In this document: in pieces, positions 18,871-26,660 of the stretch
Numbering within the stretch: the first letter of the stretch is position 1
How the letters are laid out: the number at the start of each line of letters is the position of its first letter
Assembly (NCBI GenBank): GCA_018711085.1
Contig: DVIR01000060.1
Span: 3,588 to 67,587 of the forward strand
From: Faeciplasma gallinarum
Lineage (GTDB): Bacteria; Bacillota; Clostridia; Oscillospirales; Ruminococcaceae
Reading direction: 5' to 3'
DNA: 64,000 nt
Program-made: the position numbers and the translations under genes
The notes under the pieces: generated by a model
Told to the model about the DNA's origin: nothing
The model's database searches: none
Seen by the model: only the letters and a program-made list of their open reading frames with translations

Positions 18871-19072
18871 GTATATCCTTTCGTTTTCCTATTGGTAAAA
18901 TATATTTATGTACGGGACTCGGCAAATGTTTTGTGCTGATCAGCATCTTTATCAGCCGCTTATCACACTGCCGCTCCCAAAAAGCTCTATTTAATTAAGC
19001 TGTCCCGCCGCGAGCCGACGCATCCTTCGCCGGCACGCGCTGACATACTGCCCCTACTATAAATTTATAGTT

Positions 19073-19101
19073 ATCATACTACAATCACACGTTGATGTCA
19101 A
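19073..19101 (-). promoter_or_regulatory. Predicted promoter of the RNase J-FtsH operon, overlapping the upstream gene's 3' end
   Basis: Minus-strand -35 TTGACA (19096-19101), 17-bp spacer, -10 TATGAT (19073-19078). The -35 lies inside the last codons of the nucleotidyltransferase gene, whose TGA is at 19085-19087. The implied leader (18871-19066) contains a hairpin-prone stretch GCCGACG / CGCCGGC at 19014-19034. Confidence 0.7.
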
Positions 19102-21280
19102 GTTGAGCGCCGTCTCCGAGCCTTCTTAAAACGTCGTCGCAAAGCTCCGCAGCAGCCTCCGCGGACACCGCTTCAACGTACAAGGCAAGCGCTTTCCCGC
19201 TCTTTTTGGGCTTTATATGGCCAGTTGCGCCGCTCGTGTGCAAAATAATATCTCTGCCCATAGAGTCGTTTTGCATCCCGCAAAAATCTTCTCTGAGAAT
19301 TTTCGGCAGCTCTGAGCGCGTGGTTATGGTTCTTTGCTCGTAGTACATTTCGGGCAGCTCATTTAAAGCGTCGGCAAGGCTTTTCTTATTTTCGGCGCAG
19401 TATTTTAAGCTGTTTGCAACAAGCGCTATGGGATCCCAGCAATAATCGTCAACTGCGGCGCTGTCGTCGGGATAGATGCGGTATGCGGTTCTGCCCGCTT
19501 TTTCGGCAAGCTCATCGCAGTACGCCGGCGCCCTCGGCGTAAGGTACAAATCCTTTCCCTCGGCAAGCCGTGCCTTGCATGCCAATATGATCAGGTGGCT
19601 CCACGAAAACATTGTTTTGCTCTCCTTTAAGACAACGCTTACCTCCGGCGTTCCGGTCACCCGCACAAAGCATCCCGCGCGGTCTTTTACGCAGTCATCC
19701 CTGCCATTTGAGCCGCATATGCACCAAAACGCCTGCTTTTCCTCCTCGCTGCCCGACTCAAAGCCGTAAGCTCCCCTAAACTCCGCCGGATACGTTCCCG
19801 CAAGCTCCTTTTTATACAGCTCGGTGATGGAGCGGACATCAGTTTCCGGCACGCTCTCAAGCCCGCTCGGCAGCTCTCCGCGGTTAAAGCACATCTCAAT
19901 TTTTCTCTCTTCCGACCGTGCAAGCTCTATTCTGTCCGACCTCATTATTCTTATTGCGTCTGACACATATATGCAGTAGCGCAGCGAAAGCTTTCTTGCT
20001 GCGTACACAGTCATCGCGGCGGTTGACCTGCCGAGATTGTACACCCTTGCTCCTGCGCATCCCGCGCCGAGCGACAGTGCCTTTGCCAAATACTCCTGCT
20101 CGCCGGAATACCCGACTGCGATCTCCGCCGTCTGCGACTCAAGCGCCTTTACCACAGCCATGCCGAGCCTCATGGCATCCATGGGTGAGTTTGATATGCC
20201 GCATGCGGCTCCGTACTCCTCCATGCTCAAAAGCCGGTATCCCTGCTCATACACATCCTCCCGCACGCGAGAACCGGAGGGGATTTTTGTGTTTGGGTAA
20301 ATTCTCACGCCCTCGTCTACCGTGACTGCGGCGCCCAATATGCATCCGCTGCCCACGACGGCGTTTTTGCCTATTTTGCAGCCCCTGCCAAGCACCGCGC
20401 CGTCTGAAACTATGCAGCCGGTGAGGGTGGATCCGTCTCCGATTGCCGCGCGCCGCATCACGCAGCTTCCCTGTATCCTGCACTCTGCGCCGACGTATGA
20501 ATCGGCTTCGAGCACGCTCCCGTCGCCTATCATTGCGCTTTCGTCAAAGCCTGCTCCGCTGCAAACAAGATACTTTTTGCCCGACCTTTCAAGCAGTTCC
20601 CTTTGGCATTTGATGAAGGACGGTATATCTCCGATGTCGTGCCATATGCCGTCCTCAATGCGGCAGTATAGCCTTTTCCCGTCTTTCAAAAGCTGCGGGA
20701 ATACATCCTTGGCAAAGTCCACGTTTTCGCCGACGGGTATTCTTTTCATCACGCTTTCCGAGATGATGTAAGTGCCGGTGTTTGCCGCATCGGTCAGGCA
20801 TCTGTCATACCCCGGCTTTTCAATAAAGCCGGTTATTCTTCCCTCCTCGTCTGATGTGATCAGCCCGTATTCACGCGGATCCGCAACCCTGTGCGCAAGT
20901 ATAGTGACATCCGCGTTATGGCTTGAGTGAAACGCCGCCGCTTTTGAAAAGTCAAAGCTGCACACGCTGTCGCCGCTCACAACAAGCGTATCGCCGCTGC
21001 CGCTCCATGCAGCCCTGACGCATCCCGCAGTTCCCAAGGGCGTTTTTTCCCTGACGTACTCCACATCCACGCCCTCGCATGAGCTGCCGAGGCTTGACTC
21101 AAGCAGATCTGCAAGGTAATAATCCGCCACCGTCGCCCTGTCAAAGCCGCACTCCTTCAGCCCGTGAAGCAGTCTTTTTATAACCGGCACGCCGAGCATC
21201 CTGACAAGCGGCTTCGGCATGTCGCATGTCAGCGGTCTGAGCCTCCTGCCCTCTCCGCCTGCCAAAATAACAACCTGCAT
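19085..21280 (-). CDS. Sugar-phosphate nucleotidyltransferase fused to a degenerate phosphomannomutase-like domain
   Basis: The first domain (about 1-235) is a nucleotidyltransferase with GGEGRRLRPLT, like mannose-1-phosphate guanylyltransferase/GlmU/RmlA enzymes; a left-handed beta-helix of hexapeptide repeats follows (about 250-345). The last 365 residues align by eye with alpha-phosphohexomutases, but the catalytic loop expected as TASHNP reads CIYVSDAIRI, so this half is probably not an active mutase. Comparable fusions are known in clostridia and cyanobacteria. The start is ATG at 21280, preceded by GAAAGGA at 8 nt; an earlier in-frame ATG at 21334 lacks a site. Probable role: NDP-hexose supply for envelope polysaccharide, with the exact nucleotide and sugar unknown. 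Confidence 0.85.
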   Translation of the reverse strand: MQVVILAGGEGRRLRPLTCDMPKPLVRMLGVPVIKRLLHGLKECGFDRATVADYYLADLLESSLGSSCEGVDVEYVREKTPLGTAGCVRAAWSGSGDTLVVSGDSVCSFDFSKAAAFHSSHNADVTILAHRVADPREYGLITSDEEGRITGFIEKPGYDRCLTDAANTGTYIISESVMKRIPVGENVDFAKDVFPQLLKDGKRLYCRIEDGIWHDIGDIPSFIKCQRELLERSGKKYLVCSGAGFDESAMIGDGSVLEADSYVGAECRIQGSCVMRRAAIGDGSTLTGCIVSDGAVLGRGCKIGKNAVVGSGCILGAAVTVDEGVRIYPNTKIPSGSRVREDVYEQGYRLLSMEEYGAACGISNSPMDAMRLGMAVVKALESQTAEIAVGYSGEQEYLAKALSLGAGCAGARVYNLGRSTAAMTVYAARKLSLRYCIYVSDAIRIMRSDRIELARSEERKIEMCFNRGELPSGLESVPETDVRSITELYKKELAGTYPAEFRGAYGFESGSEEEKQAFWCICGSNGRDDCVKDRAGCFVRVTGTPEVSVVLKESKTMFSWSHLIILACKARLAEGKDLYLTPRAPAYCDELAEKAGRTAYRIYPDDSAAVDDYCWDPIALVANSLKYCAENKKSLADALNELPEMYYEQRTITTRSELPKILREDFCGMQNDSMGRDIILHTSGATGHIKPKKSGKALALYVEAVSAEAAAELCDDVLRRLGDGAQLDINV

Positions 21281-21445
21281 ATTATCCGTCCTTTCAAAGG
21301 CGCGCAATGTGCTCAAGCTTACAAGCATGCGCAATGCGCGTATGGTCTTATGTCGGTATACTAAACAATAAACCGTGATTTATGCAAAAAACGTAAAAAA
21401 TCGTCCCGCAATTTTCGGCGGTAGGGCGTAAGCTGACGAAGGCGT

Positions 21446-21481
21446 AAAAAAGCGGGCATCCGGCAGCTGCCGAAAACCCGC
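21446..21481 (-). terminator. Rho-independent terminator of the ANT(6)-like gene
   Basis: Minus-strand stem GCGGG / CCCGC enclosing CGGCAGCTGCCG, followed by six T; 46 nt past the stop codon. Confidence 0.85.
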
Positions 21482-21526
21482 AAATTTCATATATTCAATT
21501 GGCATTCGCTCATGCGCGAGCGTGCA

Positions 21527-22378
21527 TCACAGGGAGTAGACCCCGTTTTTGACGTTCATCATGTAAATTCTCGAGCCATCCTCCTCCGACTGGTTGTATT
21601 TAAGCCCAAGCTCTGACGCTACAAGCTTTGCCACGTCGGAAAACAACTTGCACGTACTGATCACCGACGTCCATATTCTCATCGGGTCGGAAAGGCAGTA
21701 TGCGCGAAGGTACTTTGAGTATATGCTGTCCGGAAGATACTTTTTAAAGTACTTTCCGTACTTTCCCGAGCTGACGGAAAAGTCAGTTATCGAGCCTATG
21801 TACCACGAAAGCATCTTGTCGAGCATGGGGCGGACGTTTATATCATACATGTTCTTTACGTATGGTATCTGCTCTCTTGCAAGTCCCTTTGCCACGTTGT
21901 TTAAGCACCACCAAAACTCATTGCAGCATGCGGCAAACTCCTTTTGGTCGGGTGCGCTGACGTTATAGCACCACTGATTGAATCTCACGCCGTCAAACAG
22001 TCCGCACTTGTCCAAAAGTACGATTTTAGGTTCTGAACCGTCCTGCGGCGTTCTCTGCGGCAGTTTCAGAATGCTCAGGTCTATTCTCACACCGTCCTCG
22101 AATATGGCAAGGTATGCAAACCTGTCGCCATCCTTGATTCCGTCCACAACCTCCGGAAGCTGATACAGTATGGTCTTGCCAAACGAGTCCTCAAACCATT
22201 TCATGTTATCCCAAAACGGTTTTATATCCTCCACGTAGTACTCCGCATCGTAATCCTGATAAATATCCTTAGGGCAGTTTTCATCAGCCCTTGAGCCGCA
22301 CAGCGCTACGGCTTTGATTCTGCTGTCGTCTTTTGCAATCGACTTTATAAGTTCGAGTACCTCATATTCCGTTCTCAT
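21527..22378 (-). CDS. Aminoglycoside 6-adenylyltransferase-like protein (ANT(6)/AadK family)
   Basis: Nucleotidyltransferase of the AadK/ANT(6) family, whose characterised members adenylylate streptomycin at position 6. The start MRTEYEVLELIKSIAKDD and the block CGSRADE...DYDAEYYV (GS plus Asp residues of the polymerase-beta fold) match the family, as does the 283-aa length. GGAGGT lies 5 nt before the ATG at 22378; upstream in-frame codons lack a site. It stands alone between a terminator and a housekeeping gene, with no transposon nearby, so it looks chromosomal and resident. Whether it gives resistance or has another substrate cannot be told. Confidence 0.85.
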   Translation of the reverse strand: MRTEYEVLELIKSIAKDDSRIKAVALCGSRADENCPKDIYQDYDAEYYVEDIKPFWDNMKWFEDSFGKTILYQLPEVVDGIKDGDRFAYLAIFEDGVRIDLSILKLPQRTPQDGSEPKIVLLDKCGLFDGVRFNQWCYNVSAPDQKEFAACCNEFWWCLNNVAKGLAREQIPYVKNMYDINVRPMLDKMLSWYIGSITDFSVSSGKYGKYFKKYLPDSIYSKYLRAYCLSDPMRIWTSVISTCKLFSDVAKLVASELGLKYNQSEEDGSRIYMMNVKNGVYSL

Positions 22379-22463
22379 AGCTACCTCCGCGCCGCGCATG
22401 CGGCATATATAGTTTATATAATATATGATAACACATCTGCCGCGAAATTGCTACATCCTGCGC

Positions 22464-22497
22464 AAAAAATACAGCCCGACAGATGCCGAGCTGTATT
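22464..22497 (-). terminator. Rho-independent terminator of pnp
   Basis: Minus-strand stem AATACAGC / GCTGTATT with inner CGGC/GTCG-type pairing, followed by TTTTGCG, about 33 nt past the pnp stop. Confidence 0.8.
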
Positions 22498-22529
22498 TTC
22501 GCGGTTATATTAAGTTTTATATCCGTCTT

Positions 22530-24671
22530 TTAGTCCTTCTTGTCCGCCTTCTTAGCAGCCATATCAATAAGCGCATCTTTGCGGCTGAGGTTTATTCTTC
22601 CCTGGTCATCAATTTCGATAACCTTTACAAGTATCTCGTCGCCTATTGAAACGACATCCTCAACCTTGTTTACTCTTTGCATATCGAGCTTGGATATGTG
22701 CACAAGTCCGTCCTTGCCGGGAGCTATCTCAACAAATGCGCCGAAGTTCATTATTCTGACTACCTTGCCCTTGTAGATAGAGCCTATCTCGGGGTCAAAT
22801 GCGATAGTCTTGATTATGGATATGGCGTTCTGAGCCTTCTCAAGGTCAAGACCGGATACAAACACATTTCCATCGTCGTTGATGTCTATCTTTACATCGC
22901 AATCGGCGGAGATCTTCTGAATAACCTTTCCTCCCGATCCGATTACCTCTCTTATCTTATCTACAGGCACCTTGGTGGTGAGCATCTTGGGAGCCCACTT
23001 GGATACTGTCGGACGAGGCGCGTCTATAGCCTTAGCCATGATCTCGTCAAGTATATAATCTCTTGCCTTGTGGGTCTTTGCAAACGCCTCTTCGATGATA
23101 TCGTATGTGAGTCCGTCAACCTTTATATCAACCTGAATAGCGGTGATTCCCTTGTGAGTTCCGCCGACCTTGAAGTCCATATCGCCGAAGAAGTCCTCAA
23201 GTCCCTGAATGTCAACCATTGTCGCGAAGGATCCGTCATCTCTTGTGATAAGGCCGCAGGAAATACCCGCAACCGGAGCCTTTATCGGCACGCCTGCGTC
23301 CATGAGCGCAAGTGTAGAGCCGCATATTGAACCCTGAGAAGTAGAGCCGTTTGAAGAAAGAACCTCCGACACAACTCTTATTGCATACGGGAACTCCTCC
23401 ACAGAGGGAAGAACAGGTATGAGCGCCTTTTCAGCAAGAGCGCCGTGGCCTATCTCACGTCTGCCGGGTCCGCGTGAAGGCTTGGTCTCTCCGACGGAGT
23501 AAGACGGGAAGTTGTAGTGGTGGATGTATCTCTTCTCCACTTCTTCATCAAGCCCGTCAAGCTTCTGAGAATCACTTACAGGTCCCAACGTAGCTATTGA
23601 AAGAACCTGAGTCTGACCTCTTGTGAACAAACCTGAGCCGTGAACTCTGGGGAGCACGCCTACCTCGGCGGCAAGAGGACGAATCTGATCGAGGCTTCTG
23701 CCATCGACACGCTTGCCCTCATACAGCCAGTTTCTAACTATCTTCTTCTGGAGCTTGTATATGCACTCGTCTATCATTGCGATCTGCTCGGGATACTGCT
23801 CGTCAAACTTTGCATGAACAGCGTCTACAATAGGAGCAAGTCTTGCCTCTCTTACGTTCTTGTCGTCGGTATCGAGTGCAACCTTTACATCCTCTTCAGC
23901 CATCTGAGCTATCGCATCAAAGAGGTCATGGTCAACCTCCATAGACTCAAATTCAAACTTGGGCTTGCCTATTTCAGCCTTTATCGAGCTTATGAACTCA
24001 ACCATCTTCTGGATTTCCTTGTGACCTGTCTTGATCGCCTCAAGCATGGTCTCATCGTCGATTTCATCCGCGCCCGCCTCTATCATGACTATCTTTTCCA
24101 TAGTTCCTGCGACAGTCAGGTTGAGGTGGTTTATTGCTCTTTGCTCTAAGGTGGGGTTCAAAACTATCTCGCCGTTTACAAGTCCGACGCTGACGCCCGC
24201 TACAGGTCCTCCCCACGGGATATCTGAGATCGATATTGCTATCGATGTTGCGATAAGTCCGGTGATTTCGGGAGAGCAGTCGGGGTCGACAGACATAACG
24301 GTCATTACTACGCTCACGTCGTTTCTCATGTCCTTAGGGAACAAGGGGCGAATAGGTCTGTCAACCATACGTGATGTGAGTATCGCCTTATCGCTGGGCT
24401 TGCCCTCGCGCTTTGTGAATGAGCCGGGAATCCTGCCCACAGAGTAAAGCTTTTCCTCATAGTCTACGGACAGCGGGAAGAAGTCTACTCCCTCACGGGG
24501 CTTAGCAGACGCAGTTACGTTTGCCATTACGACCGTGTCTCCGTAGTGAACCCAGCAGGAGCCGTTGGACAGCTCGCAGGTCTTGCCCGTCTCCACAACG
24601 AGGGGGCGGCCGGCAAAGGTGGTCTCAAATTTTCTGTACTTATCGAATTTTTTGATTTCTGACATTGCCAT
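22530..24671 (-). CDS. pnp: Polyribonucleotide nucleotidyltransferase (PNPase)
   Basis: Phosphorolytic 3'-5' exoribonuclease of the RNA decay machinery. The 713-aa protein has two RNase PH domains (about 15-220 and 320-550) around an alpha-helical linker, a KH domain with IGSGGKVIQ (GxxG) and an S1 domain with GAFVEIAPGKDGLVHIS near the end, then a short Lys/Asp tail. I place the start at ATG 24671 because GGAGG lies 10 nt upstream; ATG 24665 is a close alternative. It follows rpsO, the widely conserved order, with a hairpin (24818-24850) in the 192-nt spacer. Confidence 0.97.
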   Translation of the reverse strand: MAMSEIKKFDKYRKFETTFAGRPLVVETGKTCELSNGSCWVHYGDTVVMANVTASAKPREGVDFFPLSVDYEEKLYSVGRIPGSFTKREGKPSDKAILTSRMVDRPIRPLFPKDMRNDVSVVMTVMSVDPDCSPEITGLIATSIAISISDIPWGGPVAGVSVGLVNGEIVLNPTLEQRAINHLNLTVAGTMEKIVMIEAGADEIDDETMLEAIKTGHKEIQKMVEFISSIKAEIGKPKFEFESMEVDHDLFDAIAQMAEEDVKVALDTDDKNVREARLAPIVDAVHAKFDEQYPEQIAMIDECIYKLQKKIVRNWLYEGKRVDGRSLDQIRPLAAEVGVLPRVHGSGLFTRGQTQVLSIATLGPVSDSQKLDGLDEEVEKRYIHHYNFPSYSVGETKPSRGPGRREIGHGALAEKALIPVLPSVEEFPYAIRVVSEVLSSNGSTSQGSICGSTLALMDAGVPIKAPVAGISCGLITRDDGSFATMVDIQGLEDFFGDMDFKVGGTHKGITAIQVDIKVDGLTYDIIEEAFAKTHKARDYILDEIMAKAIDAPRPTVSKWAPKMLTTKVPVDKIREVIGSGGKVIQKISADCDVKIDINDDGNVFVSGLDLEKAQNAISIIKTIAFDPEIGSIYKGKVVRIMNFGAFVEIAPGKDGLVHISKLDMQRVNKVEDVVSIGDEILVKVIEIDDQGRINLSRKDALIDMAAKKADKKD

Positions 24672-24817
24672 GTGAAAAAATCCTCCGTTCAAAAATATAA
24701 ATTTATTTTGTATTTTCAAGCGGAAGTTTTAGCAATAAACTAAGCCATCTGCGCGTCCGTCATAAGGCGTGAGATAGTTTAACTTATTACTAAAAAACTG
24801 CGCCTGAAAATACATCA

Positions 24818-24850
24818 AAAGGCAGTAGCGTCAAAACTGCTCCTGCCTTT
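24818..24850 (-). promoter_or_regulatory. rpsO-pnp intergenic hairpin (partial terminator or processing site)
   Basis: Minus-strand stem AAAGGCAG / CTGCCTTT with a 17-base loop, followed by only four T and then GATG, 13 nt past the rpsO stop. The weak T-run suggests partial termination or a processing site rather than a full stop. In E. coli the pnp leader is a known target of RNase III and PNPase autoregulation; a similar role here is inference. Confidence 0.55.
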
Positions 24851-24863
24851 GAGTACAAAGTTA

Positions 24864-25130
24864 TTACTTTCTTAAGCCGAGCTTTTCAACGATTGCACGG
24901 TAGCGGTTGATGTCGTTCTTCTGAAGGTAGTTCAAAAGGTTACGTCTGCGTCCAACCATCTTCAAAAGTCCTCTTCTGGAATGGTGGTCATTCTTGTGGG
25001 ACTTCAAATGCTCGGTGAGGTCGGAAATTCTCTTTGTCAAGATAGCAATCTGAACCTCAGGTGAGCCGGTGTCGTTCTCGGTAAGCTTATTGGCTTCGAT
25101 TATAGCCTTCTTTTCTTCTTTGAGCAGCAT
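24864..25130 (-). CDS. rpsO: 30S ribosomal protein S15
   Basis: Primary 16S rRNA binding protein of the 30S platform. The 88-aa length is normal, and the conserved blocks GSPEVQIA, HLKSHKNDHHSRRGL and VGRRRNLLNYL are all present. AAAGAGGT precedes the ATG. A promoter lies at 25276-25304 and a long leader with a stable hairpin (25169-25214) precedes the gene. Confidence 0.98.
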   Translation of the reverse strand: MLLKEEKKAIIEANKLTENDTGSPEVQIAILTKRISDLTEHLKSHKNDHHSRRGLLKMVGRRRNLLNYLQKNDINRYRAIVEKLGLRK

Positions 25131-25168
25131 TATAAATACCTCTTTCTAAAATTATTACCTGCACCATA

Positions 25169-25214
25169 GACAGCGGCGGGTACTTTTCCTCATATCAGGG
25201 CTTATCCCGCTGTC
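25169..25214 (-). promoter_or_regulatory. Candidate autoregulatory leader hairpin of rpsO
   Basis: In the transcribed leader of rpsO an 8-bp stem GACAGCGG / CCGCTGTC closes a 30-base loop region, about 40 nt before the start codon. S15 represses its own translation through structured leaders in several bacteria; no known S15 leader class is recognised with certainty here. Confidence 0.4.
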
Positions 25215-25275
25215 AGCGAATGCGGTCAGATGATTTATTTGCGCGAAACTTACAAACGTGCCGCACATACATAAA

Positions 25276-25304
25276 ATGATATCATATTCAAAGCACTTTG
25301 TAAA
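25276..25304 (-). promoter_or_regulatory. Predicted promoter of rpsO-pnp
   Basis: Minus-strand -35 TTTACA (25299-25304), 17-bp spacer, -10 TATCAT (25276-25281). It sits back to back with the plus-strand promoter at 25346-25374. Confidence 0.7.
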
Positions 25305-25345
25305 GGTCTTTTTTGAAAAATGACAAAGTTTTTTTCACAACCGTA

Positions 25346-25374
25346 TTGACCATAGGTGTGATTTGTGCTACATT
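25346..25374 (+). promoter_or_regulatory. Predicted promoter of the anion transporter gene
   Basis: -35 TTGACC (25346-25351), 17-bp spacer, -10 TACATT (25369-25374). With the rpsO promoter and leader this accounts for the 324-base divergent gap 25131-25454. Confidence 0.6.
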
Positions 25375-25454
25375 GAATAAGTTCGCCGCATACATAATTA
25401 TATTACAGTATTTTAGCGGCAAAGTCAACATATTTAATGAGGGGTACTTAATTT

Positions 25455-26576
25455 ATGACCGCATCTGTTGTTGCAGGCTTTTTAAAGAAGAATGTGGTTA
25501 TGTGCATAGCCTTTTGCGCTGCGCTCATAACGTCGTTTGTAGTTCCGGTTGACGCCGAATACCTCGGGTACTTCGACTACAAGACGCTCGCGTGTCTTTT
25601 CAGCGTGCTCGCCGTGGTCTGTGCGCTCAAGGACGTGAATTTCTTTTACATCATAGCGGAAAAGACAGTTCAGAAATTTAAAAACCTTCGAGTTTGCGTG
25701 CTGGTTCTGGTGTACATAACCTTTATAGGCTCGATGCTGATTGCAAACGACATGGCGCTTCTGACCTTTTTGCCGCTCGGATACATAGTTTTGTCCACCA
25801 CCGGAAAAGAGCGCTACATGGCGTACGTCTTTATCATGCAGAACATCGCCGCAAACCTCGGCGGAATGCTGACGCCGTTCGGAAATCCGCAGAACCTGTA
25901 TTTGTACACAAAGTTTGAGATACCGAACCTCGAGTTCATCAAAATCATGGCGCCAACGTTCATAGCCTCGATAGTGATAATAACGATATGCTGCCTGATA
26001 CTCCCCTCCGAAAAGCTCACGCTGCGTGACGAGCCGCCAAAGCTCGACGTAAAGCGCACGGCGTTTTACCTTGTGCTGTTTGTGCTTTCGATTGCAATGG
26101 TTTTCAGAGGCGTGCCGTATCAGCTCGGAATGATAGTGATATTTGCGGCGCTGATGTTTGCGGACAGGCATGCGCTTGCAAGCGTGGACTATCCTTTGCT
26201 TCTGACCTTCGTTTTCTTCTTTATTTTTGCGGGAAACATGGCAAGGATACAGCCGGTTGTGACGCTGCTGTCGTCGCTTTTGGAAAAGAGCACTCTTTTG
26301 TTCAGCGTAATATGCTGCCAGTTTATCAGCAACGTGCCCTCGGCGATACTTCTTTCGGGATTTACCGACAACTATGCCGACCTGCTCGTCGGAGTGAACA
26401 TAGGCGGCGTGGGAACGATTATAGCGTCTTTGGCAAGCCTCATAACATTCCGTGAGTATCACAAGCACAACCCGAAAAAGACGCTGAGGTATCTTGCGGA
26501 GTTCTCTCTTTTAAACTTCGGCTTCTTAATTTTCCTGACGGTGTTCCAAACAATCATAGACACGATTTCTGCCTGA
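25455..26576 (+). CDS. SLC13/CitMHS-like anion transporter
   Basis: Integral membrane transporter of 373 aa with about ten helices, of the ion transporter superfamily (DASS/ArsB-like). Two hairpin motifs typical of this fold are visible: FGNPQNLYLYT (near residue 145) and ISNVPSAILLSGFT (near residue 297). Substrates of relatives are dicarboxylates, citrate, sulfate or arsenite; nothing here decides between them. At 373 aa it is shorter than many SLC13 members. GAGGGG lies upstream of the ATG. Transcribed alone, with a shared bidirectional terminator at 26624-26659. Confidence 0.82.
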   Translation: MTASVVAGFLKKNVVMCIAFCAALITSFVVPVDAEYLGYFDYKTLACLFSVLAVVCALKDVNFFYIIAEKTVQKFKNLRVCVLVLVYITFIGSMLIANDMALLTFLPLGYIVLSTTGKERYMAYVFIMQNIAANLGGMLTPFGNPQNLYLYTKFEIPNLEFIKIMAPTFIASIVIITICCLILPSEKLTLRDEPPKLDVKRTAFYLVLFVLSIAMVFRGVPYQLGMIVIFAALMFADRHALASVDYPLLLTFVFFFIFAGNMARIQPVVTLLSSLLEKSTLLFSVICCQFISNVPSAILLSGFTDNYADLLVGVNIGGVGTIIASLASLITFREYHKHNPKKTLRYLAEFSLLNFGFLIFLTVFQTIIDTISA

Positions 26577-26623
26577 CGCCGCAGTAATAAGTGCCGCGGT
26601 ACACATACCGCATCGCGCATAAC

Positions 26624-26659
26624 AAAAGCCCGAACGGCAGCTGCCGCTCGGGCTTTTTT
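26624..26659. terminator. Bidirectional terminator between convergent genes
   Basis: Stem AAAAGCCCGA / TCGGGCTTTT enclosing CGGCAGCTGCCG, with T-runs on both strands. It ends the anion transporter (plus) and the unknown membrane protein gene (minus). Confidence 0.9.
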
Positions 26660-26660
26660 C

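Noticed and set aside
21527..22378. Horizontal transfer of a resistance cassette
   Set aside because: No integrase, transposase, inverted repeats or att-like duplication flank the ANT(6)-like gene, and its base composition looks like its neighbours.
25482..26468. Leftward reading of 328 codons
   Set aside because: Antisense to the SLC13-like transporter, which has a clear fold, promoter and ribosome site; the antisense product is His/Arg-rich with no domain.
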